64,000 nucleotides of DNA from Rhinopithecus roxellana. Taxonomy: Eukaryota; Chordata; Mammalia; Primates; Cercopithecidae. Below are positions 11,357 to 23,400 of this stretch, one piece after another. The notes below the pieces were generated by a model. That model was given only the letters and a program-made list of their open reading frames with translations, made no database searches and was not told where the DNA came from. The stretch spans positions 101,826,759 to 101,890,758 of the forward strand of contig NC_044559.1 in assembly GCF_007565055.1 (NCBI RefSeq). Reading direction: 5' to 3'. The position numbers were made by a program, and so were the translations under genes. Each line of letters begins with the position of its first letter. Positions within the stretch are counted from its first letter, which is position 1.

Positions 11357-12360
11357 CAGGGAATAATGATGGACACTGTTAAATATGTGGGGAAAGGGGA
11401 ACCCGTACACTGTTGATGGAAATGTAAATTAGTAGCGTTATTATGAAAAATAACATGGAAACTTCTCAAAAAACTAAAAATACAACTATGATCCAGCAGT
11501 TCCACTACTGGACACATATCCAAAAGAAATAAAATCAATATATATAAGAGATAGCTGCATTTCTATGTTTACTGCAGCACTATTCACAATAGCCAAAATA
11601 TGGACTCCACCTAAGTGCTCATCAATGGTTGAATGATATAGAAAATGTGGTATACATACATAATGAATATTGTTCTGGCCATAAAAAGAATGAAAACTTG
11701 TTATGTGCCACAACGTGGATGGAAGTGGAGGTCATTATGTTAAATGAAATAAGCAAAGGATGGGAAGACAAGTATCACATGTTGTCACTGATATGTGGGG
11801 AGGTTAACAAGCGGATGCTTGTCCAGGCGTGGTGGTTCACGCCTGTAATCCCAGCACTTTGGGAGGTCAAGGCGGGTGGATCACCTGAGGTCAGGAGTTC
11901 AAGACCAGACTGACCAACATGGTAAAACCCTGTCTCTACTAAAAATACAAAAATTAGCTGGGCGTGGTGGTAGGCACCTGTAATCCCAGCTACTCACAAG
12001 GCTGAGGCAGGAGAATCGCTTGAACCTGGGAGGCGGAGGTTCCAGTCAGGTGAGATCGCACCATTGCACTCCAGCCTGGGTGACACAGTGAGACTTCGTC
12101 TCAAGCAAAAACAAAACAACACCAACAAAAAACGGATGCTTAAAGATAGAGAGTAGATTAGTGGTTACCAGAGACCTGTTAGGATTGGGGGAGGGAGGAT
12201 AAACAGAGTTTGATTAATGGATATGAATATACAATTCGATAGAATAAGACCTATGGTTCATAGATCAGTAGGGTGACTGTACAGCACAACAATCTATTGT
12301 GTATTTCCAAATAGGTGGAAGAGAATAATTTGTTTATGGCATAAAGAAAAGATAAGTATT
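11346..12360 (+). mobile_element. L1 ORF2 3' end and 3'UTR
   Basis: 'gttgatggaaatgtaaatta', 'cagcagttccactactgg' and 'gcagcactattcacaatag' are standard L1 ORF2 C-terminal and 3' region words. An Alu with target duplication CGGATGCTT splits it at 11821-12131. Relative to 9355-10751 the middle of ORF2 is missing, so this is either a second L1 or the same one after an internal deletion. Confidence 0.85.
11821..12131 (+). mobile_element. Alu in L1 3'UTR
   Basis: CGGATGCTT precedes (11812-11820) and follows (12133-12141). Confidence 0.95.
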
Positions 12361-12362
12361 GG

Positions 12363-12640
12363 GCCAGGAGTGGTGGCTCATGCCTGTAATCCCAGCACTT
12401 TGGGAGGAGCTTCACTCCTGGATCTCAAGTGATCCTCCTACCTCAGTTTTCCAAGTAGCTGAGACTACAGGCACACACCAAAATTAGCCATGCCTGGCTG
12501 ATTTTATTTTTTGTAGAAACAGGGTCTTGCTATGTTGCCCAGGCAGTCTTGAACTCTTGGCCTCAAGTGATCCTCCTGCTTTGGCTCCTAAACTGGTAGG
12601 ATTACAGGCTTGAGCCACTGCACCAAGCCAAACAAATGTT
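12363..12640. mobile_element. inverted Alu fusion
   Basis: A 48-bp plus-strand Alu head (12363-12408) is joined at once to a minus-strand Alu (12409-12640) without A tails between them. Confidence 0.85.
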
Positions 12641-13059
12641 TAAATATAAATATAGATAAGTACATGTATTTATAGATAAGACAAAATGAGGAAAAGATAC
12701 CTTGGAAGTGATCAAGACTAATAAAAACAAATCAGGAGTTCAACACTCATTTATAGTGCTGGTAGTGGGTATCACTAATTAACTGCACACTCTTAGCCAG
12801 GGTAGAGCCTCACAATGCTTCCCAACACTAACATGCCAAGCAGATGCTACCAACTGATGTAAATTTTCCTGACTGATATCTATGCAACAAATATTAAGAA
12901 AAATTCTTAACACGAGGTTTTGTCAAACACTGGAAGGAACTGTTAATATGTGATGGAACTTAATGACCTTGAAAAATGATATGGATGTGAGATGAGAGAA
13001 ACAGGTTAAAAACTCATCCTTTGGAGGTGGGTTAAGTATGATGTTTTTGCTTTTATTTT
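12641..13059. other. unassigned, intron-like
   Basis: Nothing recognised. Confidence 0.55.
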
Positions 13060-13378
13060 TGTTTTTAAGGGAGAGGATCTCACTCCGTTACCCCGGCTTG
13101 AGTGCAGTGGCACAATCATAGCTCACTGCAGCCTCCATCTCCTGGGCTCAAGCAATCCCCCCACCTTAGCCTCCCGAGTATCTGGGACTACAGGTGCATG
13201 CCACCACGTGTGGCTAAATTTTTATTTTTATTTGTAGAGACAGGCTCTCGCTATGTTGCCCAGGCTAGTATCGAACTCATAGTCTCAAGTGATCCTCCTG
13301 TCTCAGCCTCCCAAAGCACTGGGATTACAGGCACAAGGCATCATAACCAGCCTAGGCATGAGCCACCACAACTAGCCT
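13060..13378 (-). mobile_element. old Alu (AluJ-like)
   Basis: Diverged; a short repeated piece ('agcctaggcatgagccacc') extends its right end. Confidence 0.92.
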
Positions 13379-14067
13379 AGGTATTGCGTTTTTGAAGTTC
13401 ACATACTGGATGTTCTGGGCCTTTTAGCTCGAAGACTTTACAGATACAAAGAGACCTCATATATGTAGTTGTTGATTCATCCTTGTTATACAGAATTCAA
13501 CATTTACAAAAATGGCTATTCCATAAATGGCAAATGGGAAAAGGGCTGTCAATTGAGAATTAGTTCCATATATTGTACTGGACTCTCAGGCAAACAGTAT
13601 CTGAAAAAGCATTGGGTATTTTTGTTGTTATTGTGAATTTTTACTGTGCCTTGCATTTATTTTTAAAAATCCCTTATTACTTTACACAACTGACAGATAC
13701 AATGGAATATATCACTATTCCTATTTAAGTGCAAATGTGAAAGATTCCTCATTTATAATTAACAACTTTTATTAAATAACTAGGTCTAGACAGCTAAGAA
13801 TACTTTAGTGAAGCAATTTGAAGAAGCAATTAGAAGAATTTGATCTGGAATTAGACTGGATTGAAAGGAGATTGTGGACAGCCAGGAGAAAACACCATAG
13901 TATCTAAAGACTCAGGAGGAAGCAGAACTATTATAACCATTCCGAAAGGAAAGACAGATATTACACTTTCTCATATTTAGGATGCTGAAAGCACCTGGTA
14001 TGCCACATAAATACTGTGCTGTCTGTTGCCCACTTCTCGGTCAACTTGGCAAGATTGTTTTAAAGAC
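13379..14067. other. unassigned, intron-like
   Basis: Nothing recognised. Confidence 0.55.
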
Positions 14068-14341
14068 TTCCACTCGGGTGGCTGAGGTGGGCGGACTGCA
14101 AGGTCAGGAGTTCAAGACCAGCCAGACCAGCCTGGCCAAACATGGTAAAACCCCGCCTCTACTAAAAATAGAAACATTAGCCGGGCGTGGTGGTGTGCAC
14201 CTGTAATCCCAACTACTCAGGAGGCTGAAGTAGAAGAATTGTTTGAACCCAGGAGGTGGAGGTCGCAGTGAGCCAAGATCGTGCCACTGCACTCCAGCCT
14301 GGGTAACAGAGCAAGACTTCATCTCGAAGAAAATAAATAAA
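14068..14341 (+). mobile_element. Alu, 5' truncated
   Basis: Begins at 'gggtggctgaggtgggcgg', missing about 45 bp of the head. Confidence 0.93.
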
Positions 14342-14547
14342 GGTTCCCACTTTCCCAGTTGTCTTAACCTATATCTATCCCAATGGCTCTAAATAAAGGC
14401 TGAAAGGGGATGGGAAATGGTTCAGGGATATCCATTAATGACTGGAAGAACGTGCCAAAGGCATTTTATTTGCTACGTCAGAGGTACAAATTCCCACCAT
14501 GCTACAATGCATGACAAAACTAAGAATCAAATATGAATAGCAGCCAT

Positions 14548-15050
14548 GATTTAATTTTAAGTGTCAACTCGACTAGGATATGTTGCCCAGTGTTCTGGTC
14601 AAACATCATTCTAGATGTGGCTCTGGAAGTATTTTTAGATGTCATTACCATTGAAACCAGCAGACTCTGAGTAAAGTAGATTATTCCTAACACATGGATA
14701 GGTTTAATCCAATCAGTTGAAGGCCTTAAGAAAAAAGGCTGAGGTCTCTCAAGGAAAAATGGATTCTGCCTTCCTACTGCCTTTCAGACTCAAGACTGCA
14801 GCATCAAGTCTCGCCTGAACTACTGGCCTGCTGGTCTACCATGTGGAATTTGGACTTGTTAGCCCCCACAATTCCAACAGCCAATCAATAAGAATCTCCT
14901 CTTTCTCAATTTCTATACACAAACATATATACAAGCCCACTTGCCACACCCCATACTGGTTCTGTATGAGGAGAACCCTAACACAGCACTCTACCGAGAA
15001 ACACTACTATAGAACCCTAGTCTTCTGAGAAATAAAAACAGGCAATCATA
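14548..15050 (+). mobile_element. ERVL LTR, MLT2-like
   Basis: The sequence runs from 'ttttaagtgtcaactcgac' through 'tccaatcagttgaaggcct' (14708), 'actgcagcatcaagtc' and 'ttggacttgttagccccc' (14849) to 'ttctgtatgaggagaaccct' (14960). These words occur in this order in MLT2-type LTRs. No internal retroviral sequence adjoins it, so it is probably a solo LTR. Confidence 0.75.
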
Positions 15051-15691
15051 AGATATTCCCCCATCAGCTGATTCTATACTGCAAATTACTATGCATACAG
15101 CTCGATTTCAGAACTTCTGGCATGTTGCTGTAATTAAATTTATGATCTGAAAGAGAATTAAGTATTTTATCTGTCTTTGAGTTCACATTTAGAGCAAAGT
15201 GACTGGTACATAGCAATAAATGAATGACGATGTTATAGTTCAGCAATCACAGGATCTTCTTTTTCCTCAAATCTTAAAAACATACTTTCCCTACAAGGGA
15301 GATCTTATGCCTAATAATTTACAAGGCAGGAGTTATACTCAAGACATTGATCTGGTATTCCAGTAAATTTCATCAAAACAGAATAGTACACTTTAATGAT
15401 TTATCTTAGGGTGAGCAATCATTTGAACAAATTATTCAGCTATAGAAAAGTGGGGAAAAGAGAAAAAGGGACCAGAAGTAATCAAAACAGTGTGATATCT
15501 TCATGAGGACAGATATATAGACCAAGGGAACAGAACAGAGAGCACAGAAACAAACTGTTACACAAAAGGTCAACTGATTTCAAGGGTGGGAAGAGTACTC
15601 AATGTGGAAAGGACAACTTTTCAAAAAGTGGTGCTGGGGAAACTGGATATTCACATGCAAAACAATGAAACTGGACCCTTATATTATACTC

Positions 15692-15995
15692 TTTTTTTTT
15701 TTTCTTTTTTTAAGACGAAGTCTCGCTCTGTCACCCAGGCTGCAGTGCAGTGGCACAATCTCGGCTCACTGCAACCTCCGCCTCCCAGGTTCAAGCGATT
15801 CTCCTGCCTCAGACTCTCAAGTAGCTGGGATTACAGGTGCCCGCCACCATGCCCAGCTAACTTTTTTGTATTTTTAGTAGAGACGGGGTTTCACCGTGTT
15901 GGTCAGGCTGGTTTCGAACTCCTGAACTCAGATGATCCGCCCACCTCGGCCTCCCCAAATGCTGGGATTACAGGCGTGAGCCACCACGCCCAACC
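15692..15995 (-). mobile_element. Alu in L1
   Basis: Full-length with an interrupted T-run. Splits ORF2-like sequence. Confidence 0.96.
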
Positions 15996-16025
15996 TCATT
16001 TTTTAAAAATACAGTGTAATACTGT

Positions 16026-16316
16026 GCCAGGCACGGTGGCTCATGCCTGTAATCCCAGCATTTTGAGAGGCTGAGGTGGGCGGATCACCTGAGGTCAGGA
16101 GTTCGAGACCAGCCTGGCCAACACGGTGAAACCCAGTCTCTACTAAAATTAGCTGGGCATGGTGGCGGGCGCCTGTAATCCCAGCTACTCAGGAGTCTGA
16201 GGCAGGAGAATCGCTTGAATCCGGGAGGCGGAGGTTGCAGTGAGCTGAGATTGCGCCACTGCACTGCAGCCTGTGTGACAGAGCAAGACTTCATCTCAAA
16301 AAACAAAACAAAACCA
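16026..16316 (+). mobile_element. Alu in L1, opposite to its neighbour
   Basis: Lies 30 bp from the inverted Alu at 15692-15995, a tight inverted pair. Confidence 0.96.
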
Positions 16317-16377
16317 AATGTCAAAATGGATCAAAGGTCTAAAACAAAATGCAAAAACTATAAAACAGTTTGAGAAA

Positions 16378-16401
16378 ACACACACACACACACACACACA
16401 C
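16378..16401. repeat. (CA)12 microsatellite in L1
   Basis: Uninterrupted. Confidence 0.95.
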
Positions 16402-17719
16402 GGACGGGAAAATCTTCATGACACTGGATTTGGCTGTAATTTCTTGGATATAACACCAAAAGCACAGACAACCAAGGCAGATAAATTAGACTTGATATAA
16501 AAAACAATTGTATGTTAACACTATGAAGAGAGACAAGGGCCACCCACAGAATGGGAGAAAATACTTCCAAAGCATATTCCTGGTAAAGGATTGAAATCCA
16601 GAATATATAAGGAACTCCAACTCACCAACAAAAAAACCCCAACCAAATGTTAAAATGGGAAAAGGACTTGAATGGACATTTCTCCAAAGATATATTTATA
16701 ACCAAAAAGCACATAAAAAGATGCTCAACATCACTAATCATTAGGGAAATGCAAATCAAAACCACAAAGAGATACCACTTTACGCCCATTAGCATGGCTA
16801 TTATCAAGAAAATAAGAAATAACAAGTATTGGTGCAGCCGTGGAAGAAACTGGAACCCCTGTGTGGTGTTGGTGGGAACAAAAGATGGTTTTCCACTGTG
16901 GAAAAGTTTGGCTGTTCCTCAAAAAACTAAATATGGAATTACTGTATGACCCAGCAATCTACTCCTAGGTATGTAACCAAAACAACGGAAAGGAAGAACT
17001 CAGACATTTGTACACCACTGTTTATAGCAGCATTATTCACATAATAGTCAAAGGTTGGAAAGAACCCAAATATCCATCTACAGAGGAATGGATTAAAAAA
17101 TGTGGTTTATACATACAATGGAATATTATTCTGCCATAAAAAATTAAATTCTAACACATGCTACAACATGGATAAAACCTGAAGACATTATGGTGAGACA
17201 AGCCAGTTACAAAAAGATGAACATTACATGATTTGACTTATGTGTGGTGCCTAAAATAGGCAAATTCACAGACAAAGTAAAACAGAAGGTTTACCAGGGG
17301 TTAAGGGAAGGCAGAATTGGGAAGTAAGAAGTTACTGTTTAATGAATACAGAGTTTCTGTTTAGGATGATGAAAAAGTTCTGGAAATGGATAGTGGTAAT
17401 CATTGCACAAAATTGTGAATGTACTTAATGCCACTGAATTGTAAACTTATATGGTTAAAATTTTAATTTTCACTGTTGGTTTCCTTTTAACAAATGTTCA
17501 TTATTCCTCTACTCAATAAGGGTGAGACCAGTCAATGGCTGACCCAACTAAATATGGTTAAAAAGGTTCCCTATCTAGTCACCACTTCGACATTCCAGGA
17601 AGATGGTATGGTTAGGGTTTATGTAAATAACCCATTCAACAGGCATTCTGCTTATTCCCTTGACTTCATGTATTTAACCAACCTTGCTGTCCTAGTGGCT
17701 TAGCTAATTTATATTCATC

Positions 17720-17945
17720 CTCATGTAACTCAGGGGTCACCTACTCTAATTCTAACAATACCTCCACATCTCTCCTACAACCAGAATGAATTCCTTATTC
17801 TTCCCTGGTCTCTTCTACTTACTACATTTTGCTTATATTTATGTTTGTTCTTCTATGTGTGTTTCCCCCATTAGATTCTAGGTTCTTTGAAGGTATTTCT
17901 AGTTCTGAATATAACACAGCTGTCCTTTAAATATATGAATTAATG
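17720..17945 (+). repeat. L2-like 3' remnant
   Basis: 'cccccattagattctaggtt' (17866) then 'gaaggtatttctagttc' and 'aatatatgaattaatga' resemble the L2 end, diverged. Confidence 0.4.
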
Positions 17946-18508
17946 ACCGCCAATCCAGATCATTTACTAAGGACCAGTACTGTTTTGTTTTTAGTCTGAA
18001 GCCCAGAAAGACTTGAATTTTAGAGACAACTATTCTGGCAAGAGATTGACAAGGGCTTCATTTTAAAGTATTTTATTTTTGAATTTTAGCTTTGAGCAAA
18101 TCCAGGTATTCAGAATACCCATATGCACAACCAAAAAAAAAACAACAACAAAAAACAGCAACAACAAAAATAACAAAAAACAAAAACTAGACAGCTGAAA
18201 AAAAAACCAGAGACTAGAAAACATTTTAATATGGATTATCTGCCAAAGGAACAAATGAATCTGAAAATAATGCACAGATTTGGAGTGCAGCGTGATGCCA
18301 CTGTATGCAAAATCTAGGGGAAGTTGTACAGGCAGTAAAATTCAGGAAAAACTTAGTCTTTTATTTAGGAAAGATACTAACTATAAGAAAAAGTGCCACA
18401 CGAAAGAGAATGATATGTAAATAGGAGACACTTCCCACTGGATGGCTCACAAAGGCAGGCAGTGTAACAGAAATAATATCTTATAATCTAAAACTTTGAG
18501 TTCAAGTT
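17946..18508. other. unassigned, with A/CAA tract
   Basis: An A/C tract at 18132-18187 (CAACAA, AAAAAC) is the only structure. Confidence 0.55.
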
Positions 18509-18857
18509 TTTTTTCTTTTTTCTTTCTTTCTTTCTTTTTTTTTTTTTTGAGACAAGAGTCTTAACTTTGTCACCTAGGCTAGACTGCAATGGCAGGATCT
18601 CAGCTCATTGCAGCCTTGACCTCCCGGGCTCAAGCAATCCTCCCATCCCTGCCTCCCAAGTAGTTGGGACTACAGGTGCCCAACGAAAGTTTTTTTGTTT
18701 GTTTTTTGTTTTGTTTTGTTTTTGGTACTGGTAGAGATGGAGTTTTGCCATGCTGCTCAGGTTGGTTTCAAGCTCCTGGGCTCAAGTGATGCACCTGCCT
18801 GAGCCTCCCAAAGTGCTGAGATTACAGGTGTATGCCACTATGCTGCACAGCTCTCCT
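18509..18857 (-). mobile_element. old Alu with (TTTC) and (GTTTT) tracts
   Basis: The T-rich tail expanded to TTTC units. A second GTTTT-rich tract at 18690-18722 replaces part of the middle A-rich region. Confidence 0.9.
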
Positions 18858-18861
18858 CTTT

Positions 18862-19140
18862 TTTCATGAGATAGGGTCTCCCTCTGTCACCGAGGCTCAA
18901 GAGCAGTGGTGAGATCATGGCTCACTGCAGCCTAAACCTCCTGGGCTCAAGTGATCCTCCTGCCTTAGCCTCCCCAGTAGCTGGGACTACACAGGTGCAC
19001 TACATGCCCAGCTAGTTTTATTTTGTTTTAGACAGGGGTTCTCCCATGTTACCCAGTCTCAAATTCCTGGGCTCAAGCAATCCTCCCACCTTGACCTCCC
19101 AAAGTGCTAGGATTACAGGTGTGAGCCACCACACCCAACC
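18862..19140 (-). mobile_element. old Alu
   Basis: Head-to-tail behind the previous one. Diverged, lacks a proper T-run. Confidence 0.9.
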
Positions 19141-20281
19141 CAGGTTCTTTTTTGACTATCACAAGCTGTGTGAACCTAGATGCCAAGTCACAGCTGAGCT
19201 AAACCTCACTTTCTCCACCTACCATAGAAAATTACTACCACATATTCTCTTCCTTATATTTATTTCTTCTTTTCAACGTTTCATTCCCCTACGCCATCTG
19301 TAATTTTAGTAGAAAACATAAATATTAGATCTAAAAGGTCTTGTAAAGGAGTGGGGACAGGTAGGTGAATTGATACTGACACACATAAGTCAAATGAAAA
19401 CTAGTGTTATGAGAAGCAATACCTATGAGTTAGGAGAATAAACCCGTCAAAAAAAGGAGATTCTGGGGTGTGGAGAAAAGGGAATATGTGACTTGAGTTC
19501 CTGACTTTCTAGTTCCCATTTCCAGTCTGAGTAAAGTTCAGCTGTACTTTCTCGCTGTGGATGTACCATGACATTGCCTGCTGTATCATCACAATAATCA
19601 CACTCTTAAAATTTAGTCTACTTTACATAGTTTCTATTTTGCTTCCTTCTCATTTTAAGTTAGACTTCTCAAAGAGTTGAGTGAATTAATAAATTAATAT
19701 GTATCCTGAAAGCATTACACAAAATAATACAATCTATTTTCTTCATAAAGCTAACATTAGAAATAAAATAATGCACATGAAAATATTTTGGGAATTATCA
19801 AATTCCCAAAATTAAATTCTAATTCTAATAAAATATTATTATTATACTGAGGAACAAAACTCTGAGATTTTAAATAATATGACCATGTTTCAGTAAGATT
19901 ATGCAATTAAGAAAAAGAATAAATCAATCCCATGATTTATTTTCATTGGAAAAAAGAAACCAGAAAATCTTTCTCAATGGTAACTAGTGATGGCTTAGAG
20001 TCTACAAGCATAATTTCACATACTTTAAATTCATAGCAGCAGCTATGAAAATTTAAAAGGAGACTGGCAGATTTTTCAGCATATGATCACAGCAGATTTC
20101 GGACCGGGAAAGAACTACTGCAGTGACTTATAAATGTTTTTAATCTGAATATTGCAGAATAGCTCATTCTTGGGCCAAATTTCAGTCAAAATAACATGTT
20201 CCCGAACTCCAAGGATACATTTTCAACACATCAAGTTTTGCAACCAATTTTTACAAATGAAGAGCTCCTTTTTAAAATATC
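19141..20281. other. unassigned, intron-like
   Basis: A small perfect inverted repeat 'tgggaatt / aattccca' lies near 19789-19808. Otherwise nothing. Confidence 0.55.
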
Positions 20282-20584
20282 GGCCGGGCGCGGTGGCTCA
20301 AGCCTGTAATCCCAGCACTTTGGGAGGCCGAGACGGGCGGATCACGAGGTCAGGAGATCGAGACCATCCTGGCTAATACGGTGAAACCCTGTCTCTACTT
20401 AAAAATACAAAAAAAACTAGCCGGGCGACGAGGCGGGCGCCTGTAGTCCCAGCTACTCGGGAGGCTGAGGCAGGAGAATGGCGTAAACCCGGGAGGCGGA
20501 GCTTGCAGTGAGCTGAGATCCGGCCACTGCACTCCAGCCTGGGTGGCAGAGCGAGACTCCGTCTCAAAAAAAAAAAAAAAAAAA
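20282..20584 (+). mobile_element. AluY, Old World monkey type
   Basis: Full-length with the monkey-lineage variants. Lies just upstream of the source arm, not part of it. Confidence 0.97.
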
Positions 20585-20766
20585 TAGCAACAGATATGTA
20601 CTGGGGTAATTTATGGGACCTTAACAAGCATGTTTCATTACTATATTTGAAATCACAGCTATATAAAATAATATAGGTAGGTAATGGAATATTTAAATAG
20701 AATACAGAGCAAAATTACTGAATATTAAAACATTATAAAGCAACTTTATATTAAAAATAATTTTTA

Positions 20767-21059
20767 GGCCGGGCGCGGTGGCTCAAGCCTGTAATCCCAG
20801 CACTTTGGGAGGCCGAGACAGGCGGATCTCGAGGTCAGGAGATCGAGACCATCCTGGCTAACACGGTGAAACCCCCGTCTCTACTAAAAAATACAAAAAA
20901 CTAGCCGGGCGAGGTGGCGGGCGCCTGTAGTCCCAGCTACTCGGGAGGCTGAGGCAGGAGAATGGCGTAAACCCGGGAGGCGGAGCTTGCAGTGAGCTGA
21001 GATCCGGCCACTGCACTCCAGTCCGGGCGACAGAGCGAGACTCCGTCTCAAAAAAAAAA
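20767..21059 (+). mobile_element. AluY (Alu A), start of source arm
   Basis: Full-length; the tail runs into AAT repeats, then TTTTTT at about 21083, a Pol III stop signal. Confidence 0.97.
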
Positions 21060-21419
21060 AAATAATAATAATAATAGTAATATTTTTTAAAAAACAAGGA
21101 AGTATATTCACTCTGCTTTAGCTGCTGGTTCCTCTTTTCTTGTTGTCCATCCTACTATCAAGGCTTCAGCTTAGTTCTACTACTGCAAGCTGTCACTTTT
21201 GACTTGAAATGGAATAAAGCCAAATATTACAAAATAGCTGTTTCCTCTTCTGGCCTCATCTCCTAGACCACCCCCAGGCTATGCCTGCCCATGGATGCTC
21301 ATCCTACCAAGTCAATGATCTACCAGTAGTCAGTTAACAGTTACGTATTTTTAATACTTTCGGCACAGTATATATGCTATAATTATTCTCATTTTACGTC
21401 AACAAGGCACCTCTAAATT

Positions 21420-21717
21420 TTTTTTTTTTTTTTGAGACAGAGTCTCGCTCTGTCGCCCAGGCTGGAGTGCAGTGGCCAGATCTCAGCTCACTGCAAGCTC
21501 CACCTCCCGGGTTCACGCCATTCTCCTGCCTCAGCCTCCAGAGTAGCTGGGACTACAGGCGCCCCCCCCACGCCTGGCTAGTTTTTTGTATTTTTTTTTA
21601 GTAGAGACGGGGTTTCACCGTGTTAGCTAGGATGGTCTCGATCTTCTGACCTCGTGATCCGCCCGTCTCGGCCTCCCAAAGTGCTGGGATTACAGGCTTG
21701 AGCCACCGCGCCCGGCC
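21420..21717 (-). mobile_element. AluY (Alu B)
   Basis: GGCACCTCTAAATTT flanks both ends. A C8 run near 21562 replaces a patterned stretch kept in the other arm. Confidence 0.97.
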
Positions 21718-22289
21718 GGCACCTCTAAATTTTAATCAAATGTTAAAATGAAGGCAAAGTGAAATGGAAAAGGGAGATGCATATGAAAACTCATAGAGTA
21801 ACTAACTAGGAATGTGTTCGACGCAGAATTTTGTACCTTATTGAATAATCACTTCTACTTTCTGAGAGAAAAATAACTATCAGTCACAAGTAGAGTACAT
21901 GACTCTCCCTGTGGAAAAAAGGTTAAGGGTGTGCTGTAAAGGATAACACCACAATACGGTTTTGCACTCATCTTTTCTAATGTCATTTTCTTACAATAAT
22001 AGTTTAAGAAGTCACAATGAAACCTTACCTACTTATTCTTCATAAAAAGGGGGAGAAGAAAAAACACTACTACAAAAACATATTCTATTATACACTGTCT
22101 ATGGGTTATATTGAGAGTTGAAAAAGTTTGTTTAGCACCAGCTGGAGAAAAAAATGCTAAGAGTTCTAGGGAAGACTACTAAGAAAGATTGTTAAAAGCA
22201 AGCAGCAGATGGTGGCAAAGAAATAGTCAATGAGTGTGTGAATGGTAGGAAGAGAAAGGAGTTTCAAATATCCACCAAAAAGGTTTAAG

Positions 22290-22865
22290 ATACCATTAAT
22301 GAAAAGGGAATTTACAATATGTCTCTTATTGAGCAGTTTCTGTATTATAAACTCTTTAATGTATCATTTCATTTAATCTTCCTAACAACCCTGAGGTAGA
22401 CAGTATTTATAGTTGAGAAAACCATTTATTTACAGCAGTTGAGACTTTCCCAATGTCAAATAGCTAGCAAATGGTAAAGCTAAGATTTGAAACCGACCGG
22501 GCGCGGTGGCTCAAGCCTGTAATCCCAGCACTTTGGGAGGCCGAGACGGGCGGATCACGAGGTCAGGAGATCGAGACCATCCTGGCTAACACGGTGAAAC
22601 CCCGTCTCTACTAAAAAATACAAAAAGCTAGCCGGGCGAGTTGGCTGGCGCCTTGTAGTCCCAGCTACTCGGGAGGCTGAGGCAGGAGAATGGCGTAAAC
22701 CCGGGAGGCGGAGCTTGCAGTGAGCTGAGATCCGGCCACTGCACTCCAGCCTGGGCGACAGAGCGAGACTCTGTCTCAAAAAAAAAAAAAAAAAAAGATT
22801 TGAAACTAAGTTTGCTTGAACTGGTGTCAAAATTCATGCTCTTAACCATTATGCTATAATGAATG
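22290..22865 (-). repeat. MIR at the source arm, split by Alu C
   Basis: Minus-strand MIR words run to 22494 and resume after the Alu at 22797 ('catgctcttaaccattatgc', 22835). The continuity fixes this locus as the older context. Confidence 0.8.
22495..22796 (+). mobile_element. AluY (Alu C), end of source arm
   Basis: AAGATTTGAAAC on both sides. Inserted in a MIR. Confidence 0.97.
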
Positions 22866-22964
22866 TCTAAAACAAAAGGCTCTAGTAAAGACCCAATCAA
22901 TTAGCTGCTTCTGATATTTACAATAACCAACATGCCATTGTTACACAGATAATTTTGTTACTCT

Positions 22965-23400
22965 CCTGAGAACTATGCTTAGTGATCTTTTTCCTCTTTT
23001 GTCTGACCCTACACCATGTGTATCCAGCATTAACTCTATTCATAAACTCTCTTCTTTAGCTAGGCTGACATTCTCCTGTCCCTTAAAATGCCTCCTCATC
23101 ATTCATTATGCTGTTCCTCCTGGCAAATGTCTGCATTACCATTACCACCGCCACCACCAACCACTCCACCAACCGCACCTCATCCTTAGACTTCCATCTC
23201 CATTCAAGTGAAGCCCATTAAGTTTTATCTCTTTCATGAGACTTCTTTAACCACTTCAGTCTCTACTGACTTCTGCTATCTTTGTATTTCTGAAGTTTTT
23301 ACTTCAGGCTCCTTAAATTCAGTCTACTTCAAGGAAATCATTTTTTTATGTCATTTCTTATCACAGATGAAAAACTCCTTGAAAATAAAATAAAGATCAT
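22965..23400 (+). repeat. L2 remains with CCA-rich stretch
   Basis: Pyrimidine-rich L2-like words ('tgacattctcctgtccctta' at 23067, 'catgagacttctttaacc' at 23235) with a short CCA/CAC-rich patch at 23138-23180. Confidence 0.5.

Larger units (their letters stand above)
15430..17480 (+). mobile_element. L1 3' end, interrupted by two Alus
   Basis: The ORF2 C-terminal part begins around 15430 ('accagaagtaatcaaaacag' at 15471), breaks at 15691 for two Alus, and resumes at 16317 with 'caaaatggatcaaaggtc'. It runs through 'gtataacccagcaatc'-type sequence to a 3'UTR that ends near 17480. A (CA)n run at 16378-16401 lies within it. The frame is broken many times. Confidence 0.88.
20767..22796 (+). repeat. 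source arm of the 2-kb inverted duplication
   Basis: It consists of Alu A (20767-21059), unique DNA, Alu B (minus, 21420-21717), unique DNA with a MIR, and Alu C (22495-22796). Alu C has its own target duplication AAGATTTGAAAC (22482-22493 and 22795-22806), and the minus-strand MIR it interrupts resumes past it to about 22865. This continuity is missing from the other arm, so this is the ancestral location. The two arms face each other across about 12.0 kb. Confidence 0.93.

Noticed and set aside
15586..16074. Longest open frame (162 codons)
   Set aside because: It is an Alu read through from L1 sequence; the peptide is the usual Alu translation.
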